Positions 52,323 through 61,902 of a DNA stretch of 64,000 nt are shown in pieces. The stretch lies in contig NZ_CP097291.1 of assembly GCF_027595165.1 (NCBI RefSeq), positions 496,001-560,000 on the forward strand, written 5' to 3'. This stretch comes from Providencia sp. PROV188. Lineage in GTDB: Bacteria; Pseudomonadota; Gammaproteobacteria; Enterobacterales; Enterobacteriaceae. The notes beneath the pieces were generated by a model, which was not told the origin of the DNA, ran no database searches, and saw only the letters and a program-made list of their open reading frames with translations. The stretch's first letter is position 1; each line of letters begins with the position of its first letter. Both the position numbers and the translations under genes were made by a program.

Positions 52323-53441
52323 TTATTCCTTAATTTTTACCAATCCGTTTAATACTTGATCCAATCCACCATAAACGGAAATTTGGTCGATTCGATGTGC
52401 AATACTTTCTAAGGTTTCGAGCTCTTTCAAACGCAAGGCAACGGGGTTGTTTTCCATCACTTTGGCGGTATTTAACAGTGAGCGCGTGGCGGCAGTTTCT
52501 TCACGGCGACGGATCACGTTGGCTTGTGCTGATTTTTCGGCTTCTACTACCTGAGACAAGATGGTGCGCATGTCTCCCGGTAAAATAATGTCTTTCACGC
52601 CAATGCTATCGATTTCTAAACCGAAGGTGAGGGCGGTTTGTACCACATGTTCCATCATCAGCTGGTCGATTAACTGCTTGTTTTCCAACAGTTCATCTAA
52701 GGTGCGTGTGCCGATAATTTCACGCAGGGCAAATTGCAGCTCGCGATATAAATAATCTACCGGTTGGCTCAATTTGGATAACGCCAACAGGATGTCGGCA
52801 TAGCGCCAGTTTGCCGATAAGTTAACACGCAAAGTGACTTTATCTTTGGTCAAAATCTCCTGACCGCTGACTTCCAATGCCTGTAACCGTGTATCAATCA
52901 CGTCCACTTCAGGTTTACGGCAAATCTTCCAGTAGCCGTAAGTGCCGGGCTGTAAAATGGATTGAATTTCACCATCTAATTTGAAGATACCTACATGCCA
53001 TGCAGGAACTTGGCTGATTAACGCCAGATCGGTACCTTTGATGCGTTTTTTACCCGCCAAACGCGCCAGTAGTGTTGGGTTGATAACCACATCGTCCGTC
53101 GATTGAGTTTCGATGTGCAACGTATTGCCCGTTTTCCAGTACAGTCGGCGCGTCGCGGGCGCTAAAATTTCATTCAAGCTGTTATGCAAATACACAAAGC
53201 CCATTTCATCATCTGCAAGAGTGATATCCACACAGTATTCTTCAACCCAATCAGGGTGAAACTGGCGTAAATGCTCAGCAAGTTTCTCTTCAATTGGGTC
53301 ATTATTTAGTTCAAACAGTGAAACGGTCAGTTTATTAAACCAATCATTAAGGCGATATTCGCCAGCCACGAACAGTTGCTTGAAGTCGCCTTTGTTTGAA
53401 GTCAGTGCAATGTATCCCTGTGCCACGTTAATTTTTGTCAT
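52323..53441 (-). CDS. SPFH/Band 7 (slipin) protein of the rtc operon
   Basis: A 372-residue slipin. The SPFH domain lies in the second half (ILQPGTYGYWKI, VSGQEILTKDKVTLRVNLSANWRY), followed by an Ala/Glu-rich coiled coil (VEAEKSAQANVIRRREETAATRSLLN). Unlike most slipins there is no N-terminal membrane helix. Proteins of this type recur at the head of RtcR-controlled rtcB operons. It is the first protein gene behind the tRNA-like RNA and sigma-54 promoter. Role in RNA repair unknown, possibly scaffold. Confidence 0.85.
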   Translation of the reverse strand: MTKINVAQGYIALTSNKGDFKQLFVAGEYRLNDWFNKLTVSLFELNNDPIEEKLAEHLRQFHPDWVEEYCVDITLADDEMGFVYLHNSLNEILAPATRRLYWKTGNTLHIETQSTDDVVINPTLLARLAGKKRIKGTDLALISQVPAWHVGIFKLDGEIQSILQPGTYGYWKICRKPEVDVIDTRLQALEVSGQEILTKDKVTLRVNLSANWRYADILLALSKLSQPVDYLYRELQFALREIIGTRTLDELLENKQLIDQLMMEHVVQTALTFGLEIDSIGVKDIILPGDMRTILSQVVEAEKSAQANVIRRREETAATRSLLNTAKVMENNPVALRLKELETLESIAHRIDQISVYGGLDQVLNGLVKIKE

Positions 53442-53604
53442 TGTTATTTTCCTTTTTATTTATTGAGGTGTTATCGAAATCATCGACGAAGCGAGGAGGG
53501 AAACAATCGAGCGCCATACGGCTGTCTACTGTTTTGCTCAATGCCCGGTGCGATGACTCGGATAACACTGTGTGGCGAAACGGCAACCACGTTTTATTCA
53601 TTTG

Positions 53605-53749
53605 GTTTTGAATGTCGGGACTCGAACCCGATAGCGCATGCTATTACCAGATAGGTCTTACCAACGGCGGAATACAGACCATGAAGTGGGGCTAGCCACC
53701 ATGTCTGCACCGGTAGAACTGAAGTTCTGACAAATTCCGGTAGTGGACA
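53605..53749 (-). ncRNA. tRNA-like structured RNA in the rtc operon leader (YrlA/Y-RNA-like)
   Basis: On the minus strand, downstream of the sigma-54 promoter, several hairpins follow one another. 53675-53707 forms a long stem (CAGACCATG with CATGTCTG on the other side). 53631-53644 is ATAGC / GCTAT. 53615-53631 is a perfect tRNA T-arm, TCGGG TTCGAGT CCCGA. A GGTAAGACC segment resembles a D-arm. There is no matching acceptor stem, so this is not a tRNA gene. Bacterial Y RNAs such as YrlA, encoded next to rtcBA in Salmonella, carry such tRNA-mimicking modules. Boundaries are approximate. Confidence 0.62.
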
Positions 53750-53759
53750 GTCAGACTAT

Positions 53760-53775
53760 TGCCAGATGCGTGCCA
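53760..53775 (-). promoter_or_regulatory. Sigma-54 promoter of the slipin-rtcB-rlaP operon
   Basis: Minus-strand TGGCACGCATCTGGCA matches the -24/-12 consensus TGGCACG-N4-TTGCA with one mismatch and correct GG-to-GC spacing. The start would be near 53749, about 310 bp before the slipin ATG, leaving a leader long enough to hold the tRNA-like RNA. RtcR, encoded divergently, is a sigma-54 activator. Confidence 0.88.
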
Positions 53776-53921
53776 ACTTTCTAAAAATGCCATTAAATAC
53801 TTTTAATTAATTGATAATTAACATTTAATTATTTTTATGATTTTTCCGGTGCCATTGTTTATCAGAATGACTTATGCTTATTTATATATTTTTATATCGT
53901 AACTTATAAATATTTATAAAT

Positions 53922-55505
53922 ATGAATCAAAAAAGAAAAGTGGTTATTGGCGTATTGGGTACTGTGCTTGATAGACGCGGTAAAAAAGCCAATCGCTGGA
54001 AAAAATGGCGTCCTACTGTGGGACTGTGCCAGCAAGCAGATTTAGATATTCACCGTTTTGAGCTAATTCATCAGGTGAACGACTACTCGCTCGCGTGCCG
54101 GGTGAAAGAAGATATTGAGCAGGCATCACCGAAAACTGAGGTGATACTGCGTGAAGTGGATATTGCGGATCCGTGGGATTTTGAAGAGGTCTACACTTCA
54201 CTGCTGGATTTTTCTGCGAACTACCCTTTCGATACAGAAAACGAAGAGTATTTGGTGCATATCACGACAGGCACCCACGTGGTACAAATCTGTTGGTTCT
54301 TACTGACGGAAGCACACTATTTGCCCGCAAAATTGATCCAAACTTCACCGACTCGCGGGGAACGGGAAACCGATCCTGTGGGTATGTATGCGGAAATTGA
54401 TCTTGATTTAAGCCGTTATGCGCAAATCACCAGCCGCTTTGATAGCCAGCAGCAAACTCAGTTGGCATTCTTAAAAGCGGGGATCGCCACCCGTAATCAG
54501 GCATTTAATACCATGATTGAGCAAATCGAGCGTGTGGCACTACGCTCTAAAGCGCCGATTTTGCTCAATGGTCCAACGGGGGCAGGAAAATCATTTCTGG
54601 CTCGGCGAATTTACCAGTTACGCCAAGGGCGCCATCAAGTCAAAGGTCGCTTTGTGGAGATTAACTGCGCCACCTTGCGCGGCGATAATGCGATGTCCAC
54701 GTTATTTGGGCATGTGAAGGGCGCATTTACGGGCGCGCTTAACCCACGCCAAGGGTTACTGAAAGAGGCCGACGGCGGCATTTTATTTTTGGATGAAATT
54801 GCCGAGTTAGGGCTTGATGAGCAGGCAATGCTATTAAAAGCCATTGAAGAAAAAAGCTTTTTTCCATTTGGTTCGGACAGTGAAATTCAAAGTGATTTTC
54901 AGTTGATAGCTGGCACCCATCGCAACCTTGCCGAGTGGGTGGAAGAGGGAAAATTCCGCGAAGATTTATTCGCCCGTATTAATATGTGGACGTTTGCGCT
55001 GCCAGGGCTGGCGGATCGCCGTGAGGATATTGAGCCGAATATCGATTATGAACTGGCAAAATTCTGCCAAGCAGAGCAGAGCCAAATCCGTTTTGATAGA
55101 GAAGCTCGTCAGCACTATGTTCAGTTTGCTTGCTCCCCTAAAGCCGCATGGCGAGGCAACTTCCGTGAATTAGGCGCTTCAATTTCCCGTATGGCAACCT
55201 TCGCCGAACGTGGGCGTATTACGCAATCTGTGGTGGAGGAGGAAATTCAGCGTTTAAGCCAGCAGTGGCAGCCGAAATCTAAACTACAGCTACCTAAGCA
55301 AGTCGGGGAAATCGACCTGTTTGAGCAGCAGCAGTTAGCCACCGTACTGGATGTGTGCCGAAAATCTTCATCATTATCAGAAGCTGGGCGCACTCTATTT
55401 GCGGTGTCTCGCCAACAGAAAAAGCAACCGAATGATGCAGATAGGCTGCGAAAGTATTTAGCTAAATTTGGATTGGATTGGGATGGGGTGAAAGCAGGAG
55501 TTTGA
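53922..55505 (+). CDS. rtcR: Sigma-54-dependent activator RtcR
   Basis: A 527-residue regulator. The N-terminal CARF domain (about 1-180; VVIGVLGTVLD, EYLVHITTGTHVVQICWFLL) senses RNA ends with 2',3'-cyclic phosphate in studied homologues. The AAA+ domain has Walker A GPTGAGKS, the sigma-54 contact loop GAFTGA, and Walker B ILFLDEIAE. A short DNA-binding helix region ends the protein. Divergent from the rtc operon. No clear ribosome site precedes the ATG; the leader is AT-rich. Confidence 0.95.
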   Translation: MNQKRKVVIGVLGTVLDRRGKKANRWKKWRPTVGLCQQADLDIHRFELIHQVNDYSLACRVKEDIEQASPKTEVILREVDIADPWDFEEVYTSLLDFSANYPFDTENEEYLVHITTGTHVVQICWFLLTEAHYLPAKLIQTSPTRGERETDPVGMYAEIDLDLSRYAQITSRFDSQQQTQLAFLKAGIATRNQAFNTMIEQIERVALRSKAPILLNGPTGAGKSFLARRIYQLRQGRHQVKGRFVEINCATLRGDNAMSTLFGHVKGAFTGALNPRQGLLKEADGGILFLDEIAELGLDEQAMLLKAIEEKSFFPFGSDSEIQSDFQLIAGTHRNLAEWVEEGKFREDLFARINMWTFALPGLADRREDIEPNIDYELAKFCQAEQSQIRFDREARQHYVQFACSPKAAWRGNFRELGASISRMATFAERGRITQSVVEEEIQRLSQQWQPKSKLQLPKQVGEIDLFEQQQLATVLDVCRKSSSLSEAGRTLFAVSRQQKKQPNDADRLRKYLAKFGLDWDGVKAGV

Positions 55506-55539
55506 AGGTGCTATATCGCAGAAAATATAAAGCCATAAG

Positions 55540-55563
55540 AAAAATCCCCGCCGAAGCGGGGGA
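55540..55563 (-). terminator. Terminator of the invasin-like gene
   Basis: CCCCGC / GCGGGG stem with a four-base loop (CGAA on the plus strand), followed on the minus strand by ATTTTT. Lies between rtcR and the convergent invasin-like gene. Confidence 0.85.
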
Positions 55564-55627
55564 GGGGTAAAGCATTGTTAATGCAAGTTTGTCACGTAGA
55601 GTAAGAGTGAACGTTGTGCTTTACCCC
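55564..55627 (-). repeat. 11-bp inverted repeat in the invasin 3' region
   Basis: GGGGTAAAGCA (55564-55574) and TGCTTTACCCC (55617-55627) are perfect complements around 42 nt. Further complementary blocks, CGTAGAGT and ACTCTACG, lie inside and beyond, so several alternative folds are possible between the invasin stop and its terminator. This may be a structured 3' UTR or small RNA. Confidence 0.5.
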
Positions 55628-55683
55628 GTAGTAATAATCATTGGGGGCTAGGCATGTAACTCTACGGTGGTTATTGCTTTACT

Positions 55684-58600
55684 TTATTTAGGTTCCACTG
55701 TGATTGAAATGGTTTGGCTAGCGATAGCATTTACAGTTGCCGTCAGGGTATCACTGCCCAGTTTGCTTAATACCAGTGACGCGGTATAAGTGCCGTCTTG
55801 ATTATCTGTCCATGTTACATTGCCGGTTTGGACATGGGCCAACGTGATAGCTGAAGCCAAACCAGTTAACGGGTTATTAAAGCTATCGGTTGCTGTCACG
55901 GTTAACGCCAGTGAGTCACCGGATTTGAGGTTGGTGAGGGCGCTGCTGCTCAGGATAACAGTATCCAGCACCCCTTGTGCACCGGATTGCCCATTTGGGA
56001 CCGACGAGATGGTAGAAGGTGTTTGTACGGTAATGGTCGCTTGGTTGGAGCCTTTACCATTGACCGACACCTGAATATGTTTATTTCCACTGTGCTGTGC
56101 CGGCAGGGTGACGGTGTAGCTACCATCTGGATTTTGGGTGGCTGGCAGCGTGAGTTTTGTTCCGGCAATGATCACGTCAAGTTGCTTAATATCGTTAACA
56201 GAGTTGCCGTAGCTATCTGTTAGTTCAACTTTTAATGCCGGTTTATCCCCCGCATTGGCCGATGGATCGATTGGTGTCACCACGACATTTTGAATATTTG
56301 AAATATCACTATTGCGGTTGACCGTCAAAATGGTTTTCGGACTAAATATTCCATTTACATGGGCAGTGATATCAATATCACCAACTGTGGTTAATGGTAA
56401 ATTGACAATATAGTCACTGTGCCCTTCATCGCGCCAAGCAAGATCTTTGCCTTTAGTGTTGCCAAGGTGAATATTATTGAAATCCACATTTTCAATTGCA
56501 TTACCAAAACTATCTTTCAGCGTGACCATAATCAGCGGGTTGTCACCAGATTTAAAATTAGTCCGGTTAGGGCTGATGTCTATTTCAATGCTTGCAATGA
56601 CGCCTAATGCCCCTGCTGCACCACTACCATCTGTATTGGCTGATTTTATGGATGAAGCTCCAAGTGTGGTAAATGTTCGCTCAGGTGAGATTAATTTATC
56701 CAGAACAACTTGGATCGTATGCTTCCCTGATTGTTGTCCTGAAATTTTAGCCTCATAGATACCATTATCGACATCAGTATACCTAATTGCGGCAGATTCC
56801 GGTTTTTTGTCAATGATGACTGTAATGTCATTTTGGGCATCAATTATTGGATTGCCGTGGCTATCCAATAATTGGAATGACACTTGGCTTTCTCTGCCTG
56901 CATGTACTTCATGTACATCTAAGATAGTAACTTGATGTAATTTTCCGCTAAGGAACTCAACGGCTTTGGTCTCACTATGACCATTGACTGATATGGTCAC
57001 TTCACTTGGACCGGCTTTTAAGCTAGTGAGTGTAACTTCAACAACACCATTTTTATCCGTTGTTGCTTTATCGACGATTTTTGCATGAGTAGCTGCAAAG
57101 GTAACTTCCTGATTGGCAATAGGGTTTCCATTTTTGTCAGTAATATAAGCTTGAACTGAATTTGTTGAAATACCATCAGCTATAGCCTTAGCCCGGGTGA
57201 CGATAACACTGTAAATATGCGCTTGAGTGGAATCAGGCTTGAAAACGACTTGAGCTTTCGTGAGTTGCTGATTACCTGTGTAAGCACTAATTTCGTATGA
57301 TCCTGCAATTTGTGAAGTGAATTGTACTCGAGCTTCGCCTTTCGTATTTGTTGTCGTGGTGTACTCCAATGGTTTTGTTCCTTTCATCGCTTGCATTTTT
57401 TTACGTAGGCCGTTCTGAGTACTGGAGTTAGTGGCAGTTTTTATATTCTGGGAAGCGAGAGAGAGTGTATTGGGTAAAATAAACATGACTTTTGCGTTGG
57501 AAACTGGATTACCTAAAGGGTCTCTGACAATGGCGGTAAGGGCATTAATATCAAGACCATTAGCTAAACCTTTACCATGAAAGGTCACGTCATTAGGGCT
57601 GATGCTGAGCATGTCAGGATGAATAATTTCAATTAAGGTTTCAGCAATAGGAGAGGCGTTGCCTTTAATATCATAGGCAGTTGCTTGTAAACGGTAGCGA
57701 TTTATCTTTTGTGTATCTTTTGCCGTATTGGATGTTTTATATGATGGTAAAGTCAGGGTAGCCGTTTGATCAGTGGAGCTAATAGAGCCGCCTGCAGCTA
57801 AAAACTCAGGTGCTTGCCACTCAATGTGCTTGAGAGGATATTTACCAGTGAAAGATTTGACTAGTGGAACGGATTGTCCTGTTTCCCCTTGGATTTTAGT
57901 CGGTAATGACAGGTGCAGTAAGGTTTTCTTTTGATAGTTGAGAATAATATTATTATTGCGTTCAACAAAATCATAACGGTTACCTGAAAGACGGCGTGTC
58001 TCGGCGACCTTAGTTGGATCTAAATGGTGGGCTAAGCTCTTACCGAAAGTCCAAGTAAATTGAAGTTTCGCTTGGGTCTCGGCTTGTTTTTCGCTGCTAA
58101 ATTTATGGCTGGCATTTAATGTTAATAATGGGAATGGCGTCCAGTTAGCACCGATGGTCGCGGCATTCGGGTTTTTTTGACGTTTTGTTTTTCCGAATAA
58201 GGCAACGCTATCGCCATAGTATTGCTCATACTTTAAGTTTCCACCTAGGTGTGGATAAGCCGGTAGCCAGCCTTCTACTTGAATATCCCAGCCGTGGGCG
58301 GGTTTGGTATTATAGTCATGGTTGAGTTCTGGAGCGCTTTTCCATGCGGTTAAACCGAAATAGCTATTGGCATTTAATTTTAAGTAGTCTTGCCAATATT
58401 CAATTCCTAATCCTGCGCGAGTATGGGCGTGAGAAAAATCGTGGTCGATAAATGCATTCATACCAATAGTGCTTTTTTCATGGAAATGACGTAAGCCAAT
58501 CCCATTATTGGTATGAAATCGTTCATCATAACGATGTAGGCTGTGCTGGGTGAATAGCAATATTTCCTCTTGGTCATACCAAGGGATCAGCCAGTCAAAC

Positions 58601-58980
58601 TGTGAGTTTTTAACGGAGAACTTTTTATCAATATCGATATTGAGTTTGACATTACCCGCTTTGGATAACCAATGTTCAATCTCTTTTGTGGCTTCACTGG
58701 CAACTTTATTTCGCGCGTAGTCTTGCGCCATCTCAGACAGATCCTTCATCGTTTTCTTTTGTGAAAAGAAGGTTCCGATTGTTTTAGTGTGCTCGGCGGT
58801 TAAGCGCTCAGTATTATCTTCGTTGATGATCTGGTCGCTACCTAGTGATGGTAGCTCTTTGTTATCCAACATTTTTGCATAAGCTGGAACAACAGGCATA
58901 ATGACGGACGACCAAATAGCCGTAAATATAACAAAACTGTTAGCCAGTTTTTGTTTAACGGTTAAAAAAGAGGGACTCAT
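55684..58980 (-). CDS. Intimin/invasin-type inverse autotransporter adhesin
   Basis: Outer-membrane adhesin of 1098 residues. N-terminal signal (FVIFTAIWSSVIMPVVPAYA), a linker, then the inverse-autotransporter beta-barrel (about 125-350; YDERFHTNNGIGLRHF, NAFIDHDFSHAHTRAGLGIEYW, GWDIQVEGWLPAYP). After that come about six Ig-like (Big) domains, each opening with a pattern like VxDxxGNPVxNAxV (near residues 455, 595, 690, 800, 905 and 1010). No C-type lectin-like cap is visible, so it resembles the smaller intimin-like adhesins. Single gene, own terminator; leftward, divergent from rbn. Confidence 0.9.
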   Translation of the reverse strand: MSPSFLTVKQKLANSFVIFTAIWSSVIMPVVPAYAKMLDNKELPSLGSDQIINEDNTERLTAEHTKTIGTFFSQKKTMKDLSEMAQDYARNKVASEATKEIEHWLSKAGNVKLNIDIDKKFSVKNSQFDWLIPWYDQEEILLFTQHSLHRYDERFHTNNGIGLRHFHEKSTIGMNAFIDHDFSHAHTRAGLGIEYWQDYLKLNANSYFGLTAWKSAPELNHDYNTKPAHGWDIQVEGWLPAYPHLGGNLKYEQYYGDSVALFGKTKRQKNPNAATIGANWTPFPLLTLNASHKFSSEKQAETQAKLQFTWTFGKSLAHHLDPTKVAETRRLSGNRYDFVERNNNIILNYQKKTLLHLSLPTKIQGETGQSVPLVKSFTGKYPLKHIEWQAPEFLAAGGSISSTDQTATLTLPSYKTSNTAKDTQKINRYRLQATAYDIKGNASPIAETLIEIIHPDMLSISPNDVTFHGKGLANGLDINALTAIVRDPLGNPVSNAKVMFILPNTLSLASQNIKTATNSSTQNGLRKKMQAMKGTKPLEYTTTTNTKGEARVQFTSQIAGSYEISAYTGNQQLTKAQVVFKPDSTQAHIYSVIVTRAKAIADGISTNSVQAYITDKNGNPIANQEVTFAATHAKIVDKATTDKNGVVEVTLTSLKAGPSEVTISVNGHSETKAVEFLSGKLHQVTILDVHEVHAGRESQVSFQLLDSHGNPIIDAQNDITVIIDKKPESAAIRYTDVDNGIYEAKISGQQSGKHTIQVVLDKLISPERTFTTLGASSIKSANTDGSGAAGALGVIASIEIDISPNRTNFKSGDNPLIMVTLKDSFGNAIENVDFNNIHLGNTKGKDLAWRDEGHSDYIVNLPLTTVGDIDITAHVNGIFSPKTILTVNRNSDISNIQNVVVTPIDPSANAGDKPALKVELTDSYGNSVNDIKQLDVIIAGTKLTLPATQNPDGSYTVTLPAQHSGNKHIQVSVNGKGSNQATITVQTPSTISSVPNGQSGAQGVLDTVILSSSALTNLKSGDSLALTVTATDSFNNPLTGLASAITLAHVQTGNVTWTDNQDGTYTASLVLSKLGSDTLTATVNAIASQTISITVEPK

Positions 58981-59237
58981 TCAATGGATTCCTAGTGGCG
59001 AAAATTTACGCGGCCATTTTGGAGTAGGGAGCTAGGTATGAGCTTGTGAATTAATTTGACTTAAAAAGAAACTAAACTTGCTAGTTGGAATAGCTGTGAA
59101 TTCCATAAATTTTACCCGCGTGGTCACGACGAAAATTGCAACAATAAAAAAGCCCTCAAAAAAGCGACGTTAGCCATTTTGGAAAAGTTTGGAATTGTAT
59201 TTTCTTAATTTAAAAACAAAGAGATAGAAGAGGAATT

Positions 59238-60152
59238 ATGGAGCTGACTTTCTTGGGTACTAGCGCAGGTGTGCCAACAAAAGAGCGCAATGTCACCAGT
59301 ATGATATTAAATTTAGTCGGTATCCGTAAAAGCTACTGGCTCTTTGACTGTGGCGAAGGCACTCAGCACCGAATCTTAAACAGCCCCTTTAAAACACCCA
59401 AAATCGAGAAGATTTTTATTACTCATTTACACGGTGACCATATTTTTGGTTTACCGGGATTGCTGTGTAGCCGCTCGATGGGGGGAACGACGGATCCCTT
59501 AACGCTATATGGACCAAAAGGGCTGAAACAGTACGTGGAAACCGTCTTATCAGTGAGCGACTCCTATATGACTTATCCTCTTGAAATTGTAGAAATTGAG
59601 GCAGGTAAGTTATTTGATGATGGGGAGATGATCGTCACTGCGTATCGGTTGGATCACCGCGTAGAATGTTATGGCTATCGTATTGAAGAACATCCAAAAC
59701 CGGGGGCGCTAAATGTGCAAAAACTGGAGCAAGATGGGATCCCTCGCGGGCCTTGGATGCAGGCGCTGAAAAAGGGCGAAGTGATTGAGCTAGAAGATGG
59801 TCGTACCGTGAATGGAGCTGACTACCTTGGTGAGCCAGTTGCAGGTAAAGTAGTGGCGATGTTTGGGGATACCATCCCAACGCCAGATGCGTTGTTATTG
59901 GCAAAAAATGCCGATGTGATGGTGCATGAAACTACGCTAGAAGTGGCGCTAGAGGCGAAAGCCAATGAACATGGGCATTCTTCTACCCGACAAGCGGCGC
60001 AACTTGCCAAACAAGCAGGAGTAAAACGGTTTATTGCGACGCATATCAGTGGGCGTTATGGGTCGGATGACATTCCGCGTTTACTGGCGGAGTGCCAAGC
60101 TGAGTTTCCTGAGACGCAGATTGCGGAAGATTATTTGACGGTGCGGATTTAG
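59238..60152 (+). CDS. rbn: Ribonuclease BN / RNase Z
   Basis: Metallo-beta-lactamase-fold tRNA 3'-processing nuclease, 304 residues as in E. coli. Zinc motif THLHGDH near residue 64, the exosite-type insertion, ETTLE and the C-terminal ATHISGRY. Ribosome site GAGGAA. Stand-alone gene. A direct repeat GCCATTTTGGA (59013-59023 and 59173-59183) lies in its upstream gap, of unknown meaning. Confidence 0.95.
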   Translation: MELTFLGTSAGVPTKERNVTSMILNLVGIRKSYWLFDCGEGTQHRILNSPFKTPKIEKIFITHLHGDHIFGLPGLLCSRSMGGTTDPLTLYGPKGLKQYVETVLSVSDSYMTYPLEIVEIEAGKLFDDGEMIVTAYRLDHRVECYGYRIEEHPKPGALNVQKLEQDGIPRGPWMQALKKGEVIELEDGRTVNGADYLGEPVAGKVVAMFGDTIPTPDALLLAKNADVMVHETTLEVALEAKANEHGHSSTRQAAQLAKQAGVKRFIATHISGRYGSDDIPRLLAECQAEFPETQIAEDYLTVRI

Positions 60153-60163
60153 TTTTTAAGCAA

Positions 60164-60282
60164 TCGACACGCATAAGGAAAACGTGTCGAAAAACTGACG
60201 AAAAATATACATATAGGAAAATTGTGTCGACTCAATCGATACATAGATATGAAATGTCGATTTTTATTGTAAAAATCGACAT
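60164..60282. repeat. Cluster of TGTCGA palindromes between rbn and the deoR-type gene
   Basis: TCGACACG / CGTGTCGA (60164-60190) is a hairpin with an 11-nt loop; GTGTCGAC lies at 60224-60231; and 60254-60282 is a 29-bp palindrome with 13-bp perfect arms (ATGTCGATTTTTA) and a 3-nt loop. Five TGTCGA hexamers in both orientations thus fall in about 120 bp between convergent genes. Some may terminate transcription; the shared hexamer is more like an operator array. Confidence 0.55.
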
Positions 60283-60306
60283 ATAAAGAAGAAGGGATAT
60301 ATTGTA

Positions 60307-61086
60307 CTAATAAATCACTTTCACAAACCCATTGCGGCAGTAGGTTTCATACTCATCGCTGAGTTGCCGATTTGTGACAATCACATCAAACTGGGATAGT
60401 TCGCCCATATTGGCGGTCGCCACTTCATCAAACAGATTGTAAGGTGCTAATAAAATCTTACGGATAGATTTTTCCATGCCTTTCTTTTTCATCGGTAAAT
60501 CATCGAGATTATAGCAAGTCACCCCATAAGCACTGTGAACCCCAGTGGCGGACATAAACGCTTTTTTGGGGTTAATGGAATCTAATAACGAAGGCAGCGT
60601 TGGGCTGTAAAAAGAATCACTTTTTGGGCGGTATTCCCCACCACACAGTAGCGCCGTGGCATTTTTTTTCTGGCTCAATGCGAGAAAAACGTTATGAGAA
60701 TAACAAATTCCGGTAAAGCTAATTTCTTCTGGGATTAAGGCTATTAAGGTCGCCATTTCGATGCCATTGTCGAAAAAGATCACATCGTCTTCACTGATCA
60801 TACTGGCGGCTAAATTAGGAATATATAGGTCTTCAGTTTGATCTGGCGTGAAAATATCGGCATGGGGTTCGTGAGGAGCTAAAGCGGTAGGTTGAGTGAC
60901 AGAAACAATATAGCCACCAAGCAGTGACATTGGGATAGGACCTTCGGTGTCCGCATTGAGATCTCGGCGAATGGTCATTTCAGAGACTTCGAGTATTCTC
61001 GCGGCTTCTTTAAGATGAATGCGTCCTGAACGTTTAATACATTCACTTAATCGGCGAAGGCGTTCTTTTTGTTTAGTTTCTATCAC
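60307..61086 (-). CDS. deoR: DeoR-family repressor of the deoxyribose locus
   Basis: A 260-residue DeoR/GlpR-type repressor. HTH LKEAARILEVSEMTIRRDLN, then the sugar-phosphate-sensing domain (VIFFDNGIEMATLIAL, ALLCGGEYRP, ATGVHSAYGVTCYNL). Alignment with E. coli DeoR (which starts METRREERI) places the start at GTG 61086 (reading MIETKQKER), with AGGA 7 nt upstream; an ATG at 61143 lies inside deoC and adds non-conserved residues. In Salmonella the deoK locus is governed by the related DeoQ, so this protein may be its equivalent. Second gene after deoC. Confidence 0.82.
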   Translation of the reverse strand: MIETKQKERLRRLSECIKRSGRIHLKEAARILEVSEMTIRRDLNADTEGPIPMSLLGGYIVSVTQPTALAPHEPHADIFTPDQTEDLYIPNLAASMISEDDVIFFDNGIEMATLIALIPEEISFTGICYSHNVFLALSQKKNATALLCGGEYRPKSDSFYSPTLPSLLDSINPKKAFMSATGVHSAYGVTCYNLDDLPMKKKGMEKSIRKILLAPYNLFDEVATANMGELSQFDVIVTNRQLSDEYETYCRNGFVKVIY

Positions 61087-61132
61087 CCTGCAATCCTTTT
61101 TATGATGGCGCGGACGAACCGCGCCCCGTTGT

Positions 61133-61801
61133 TTAGTAGTCACTTGGAGTGGTATTTTCTCCCGTTACAATAGCGACACTCGCACTTGCACCAACGCGGT
61201 TAGCACCAGCTTCAATCATCTTAATTGCGGTTTCACGCGTACGTACGCCACCGGATGCTTTGACGCCAATTTCATTACCAACCACTTTGCGCATTAAAGC
61301 GACGTGATGCTCAGTGGCACCCATTGTACTGAATCCTGTTGAAGTTTTCACAAATCCAACGTTAATTGTGCGGCAAATTTCACAAACCTGTGTGATTTCT
61401 TCATCAGTTAACAGGCAAGTTTCGAGGATCACCTTTAATGTTGCCTTACCACAAGCCGCAAAAACAGCTTCGATATCTTGGCGAACAAAGTCTAAATCAC
61501 CGCTTTTCAGCATGCCTACGTTGATGACCATATCCACTTCATCGGCACCACGGCGTACTGCTTCAGCAGCTTCAAACGCTTTGGCTTCTGTTAAACATGC
61601 GCCTAATGGGAAACCAACAACACAGCACACCATCACATCGCTATCTTTTAAACATTCGCTTGCCAATGGCACATAGCCAGTGTTAACACACACAGAGGCA
61701 AAGTGATGCTCTGCGGCTTCTGCACATAACGTTTTGATATCGTTAACTGTTGCATTGGCAGCCAATAAAGTGTGATCAATATATTTCGCTAAATCTTGCA
61801 T
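61133..61801 (-). CDS. deoC: Deoxyribose-phosphate aldolase
   Basis: Class I aldolase of 222 residues cleaving 2-deoxyribose 5-phosphate to acetaldehyde and glyceraldehyde 3-phosphate. Start at [13 protein letters not shown] (61801) with GGAAGG upstream; an earlier Met adds 27 non-homologous residues. Schiff-base Lys in GFVKTSTGF and proton-relay Lys in GVKASGG are present. Encoded divergently from deoK, whose product makes its substrate. Confidence 0.94.
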   Translation of the reverse strand: MQDLAKYIDHTLLAANATVNDIKTLCAEAAEHHFASVCVNTGYVPLASECLKDSDVMVCCVVGFPLGACLTEAKAFEAAEAVRRGADEVDMVINVGMLKSGDLDFVRQDIEAVFAACGKATLKVILETCLLTDEEITQVCEICRTINVGFVKTSTGFSTMGATEHHVALMRKVVGNEIGVKASGGVRTRETAIKMIEAGANRVGASASVAIVTGENTTPSDY

Positions 61802-61902
61802 TTTAAACCTTCCTATATGAAGTTTTTCAGAATAGATGTGGAATAGGTAACAAAGAATGAGGAAATGTGGCAGATATAACACTTGATCATTCGTTATTCG
61901 AG

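Noticed and set aside
53615..53690. A tRNA gene on the minus strand
   Set aside because: The T-arm is perfect but there is no matching acceptor stem or normal anticodon arm; a tRNA-like RNA fits better.
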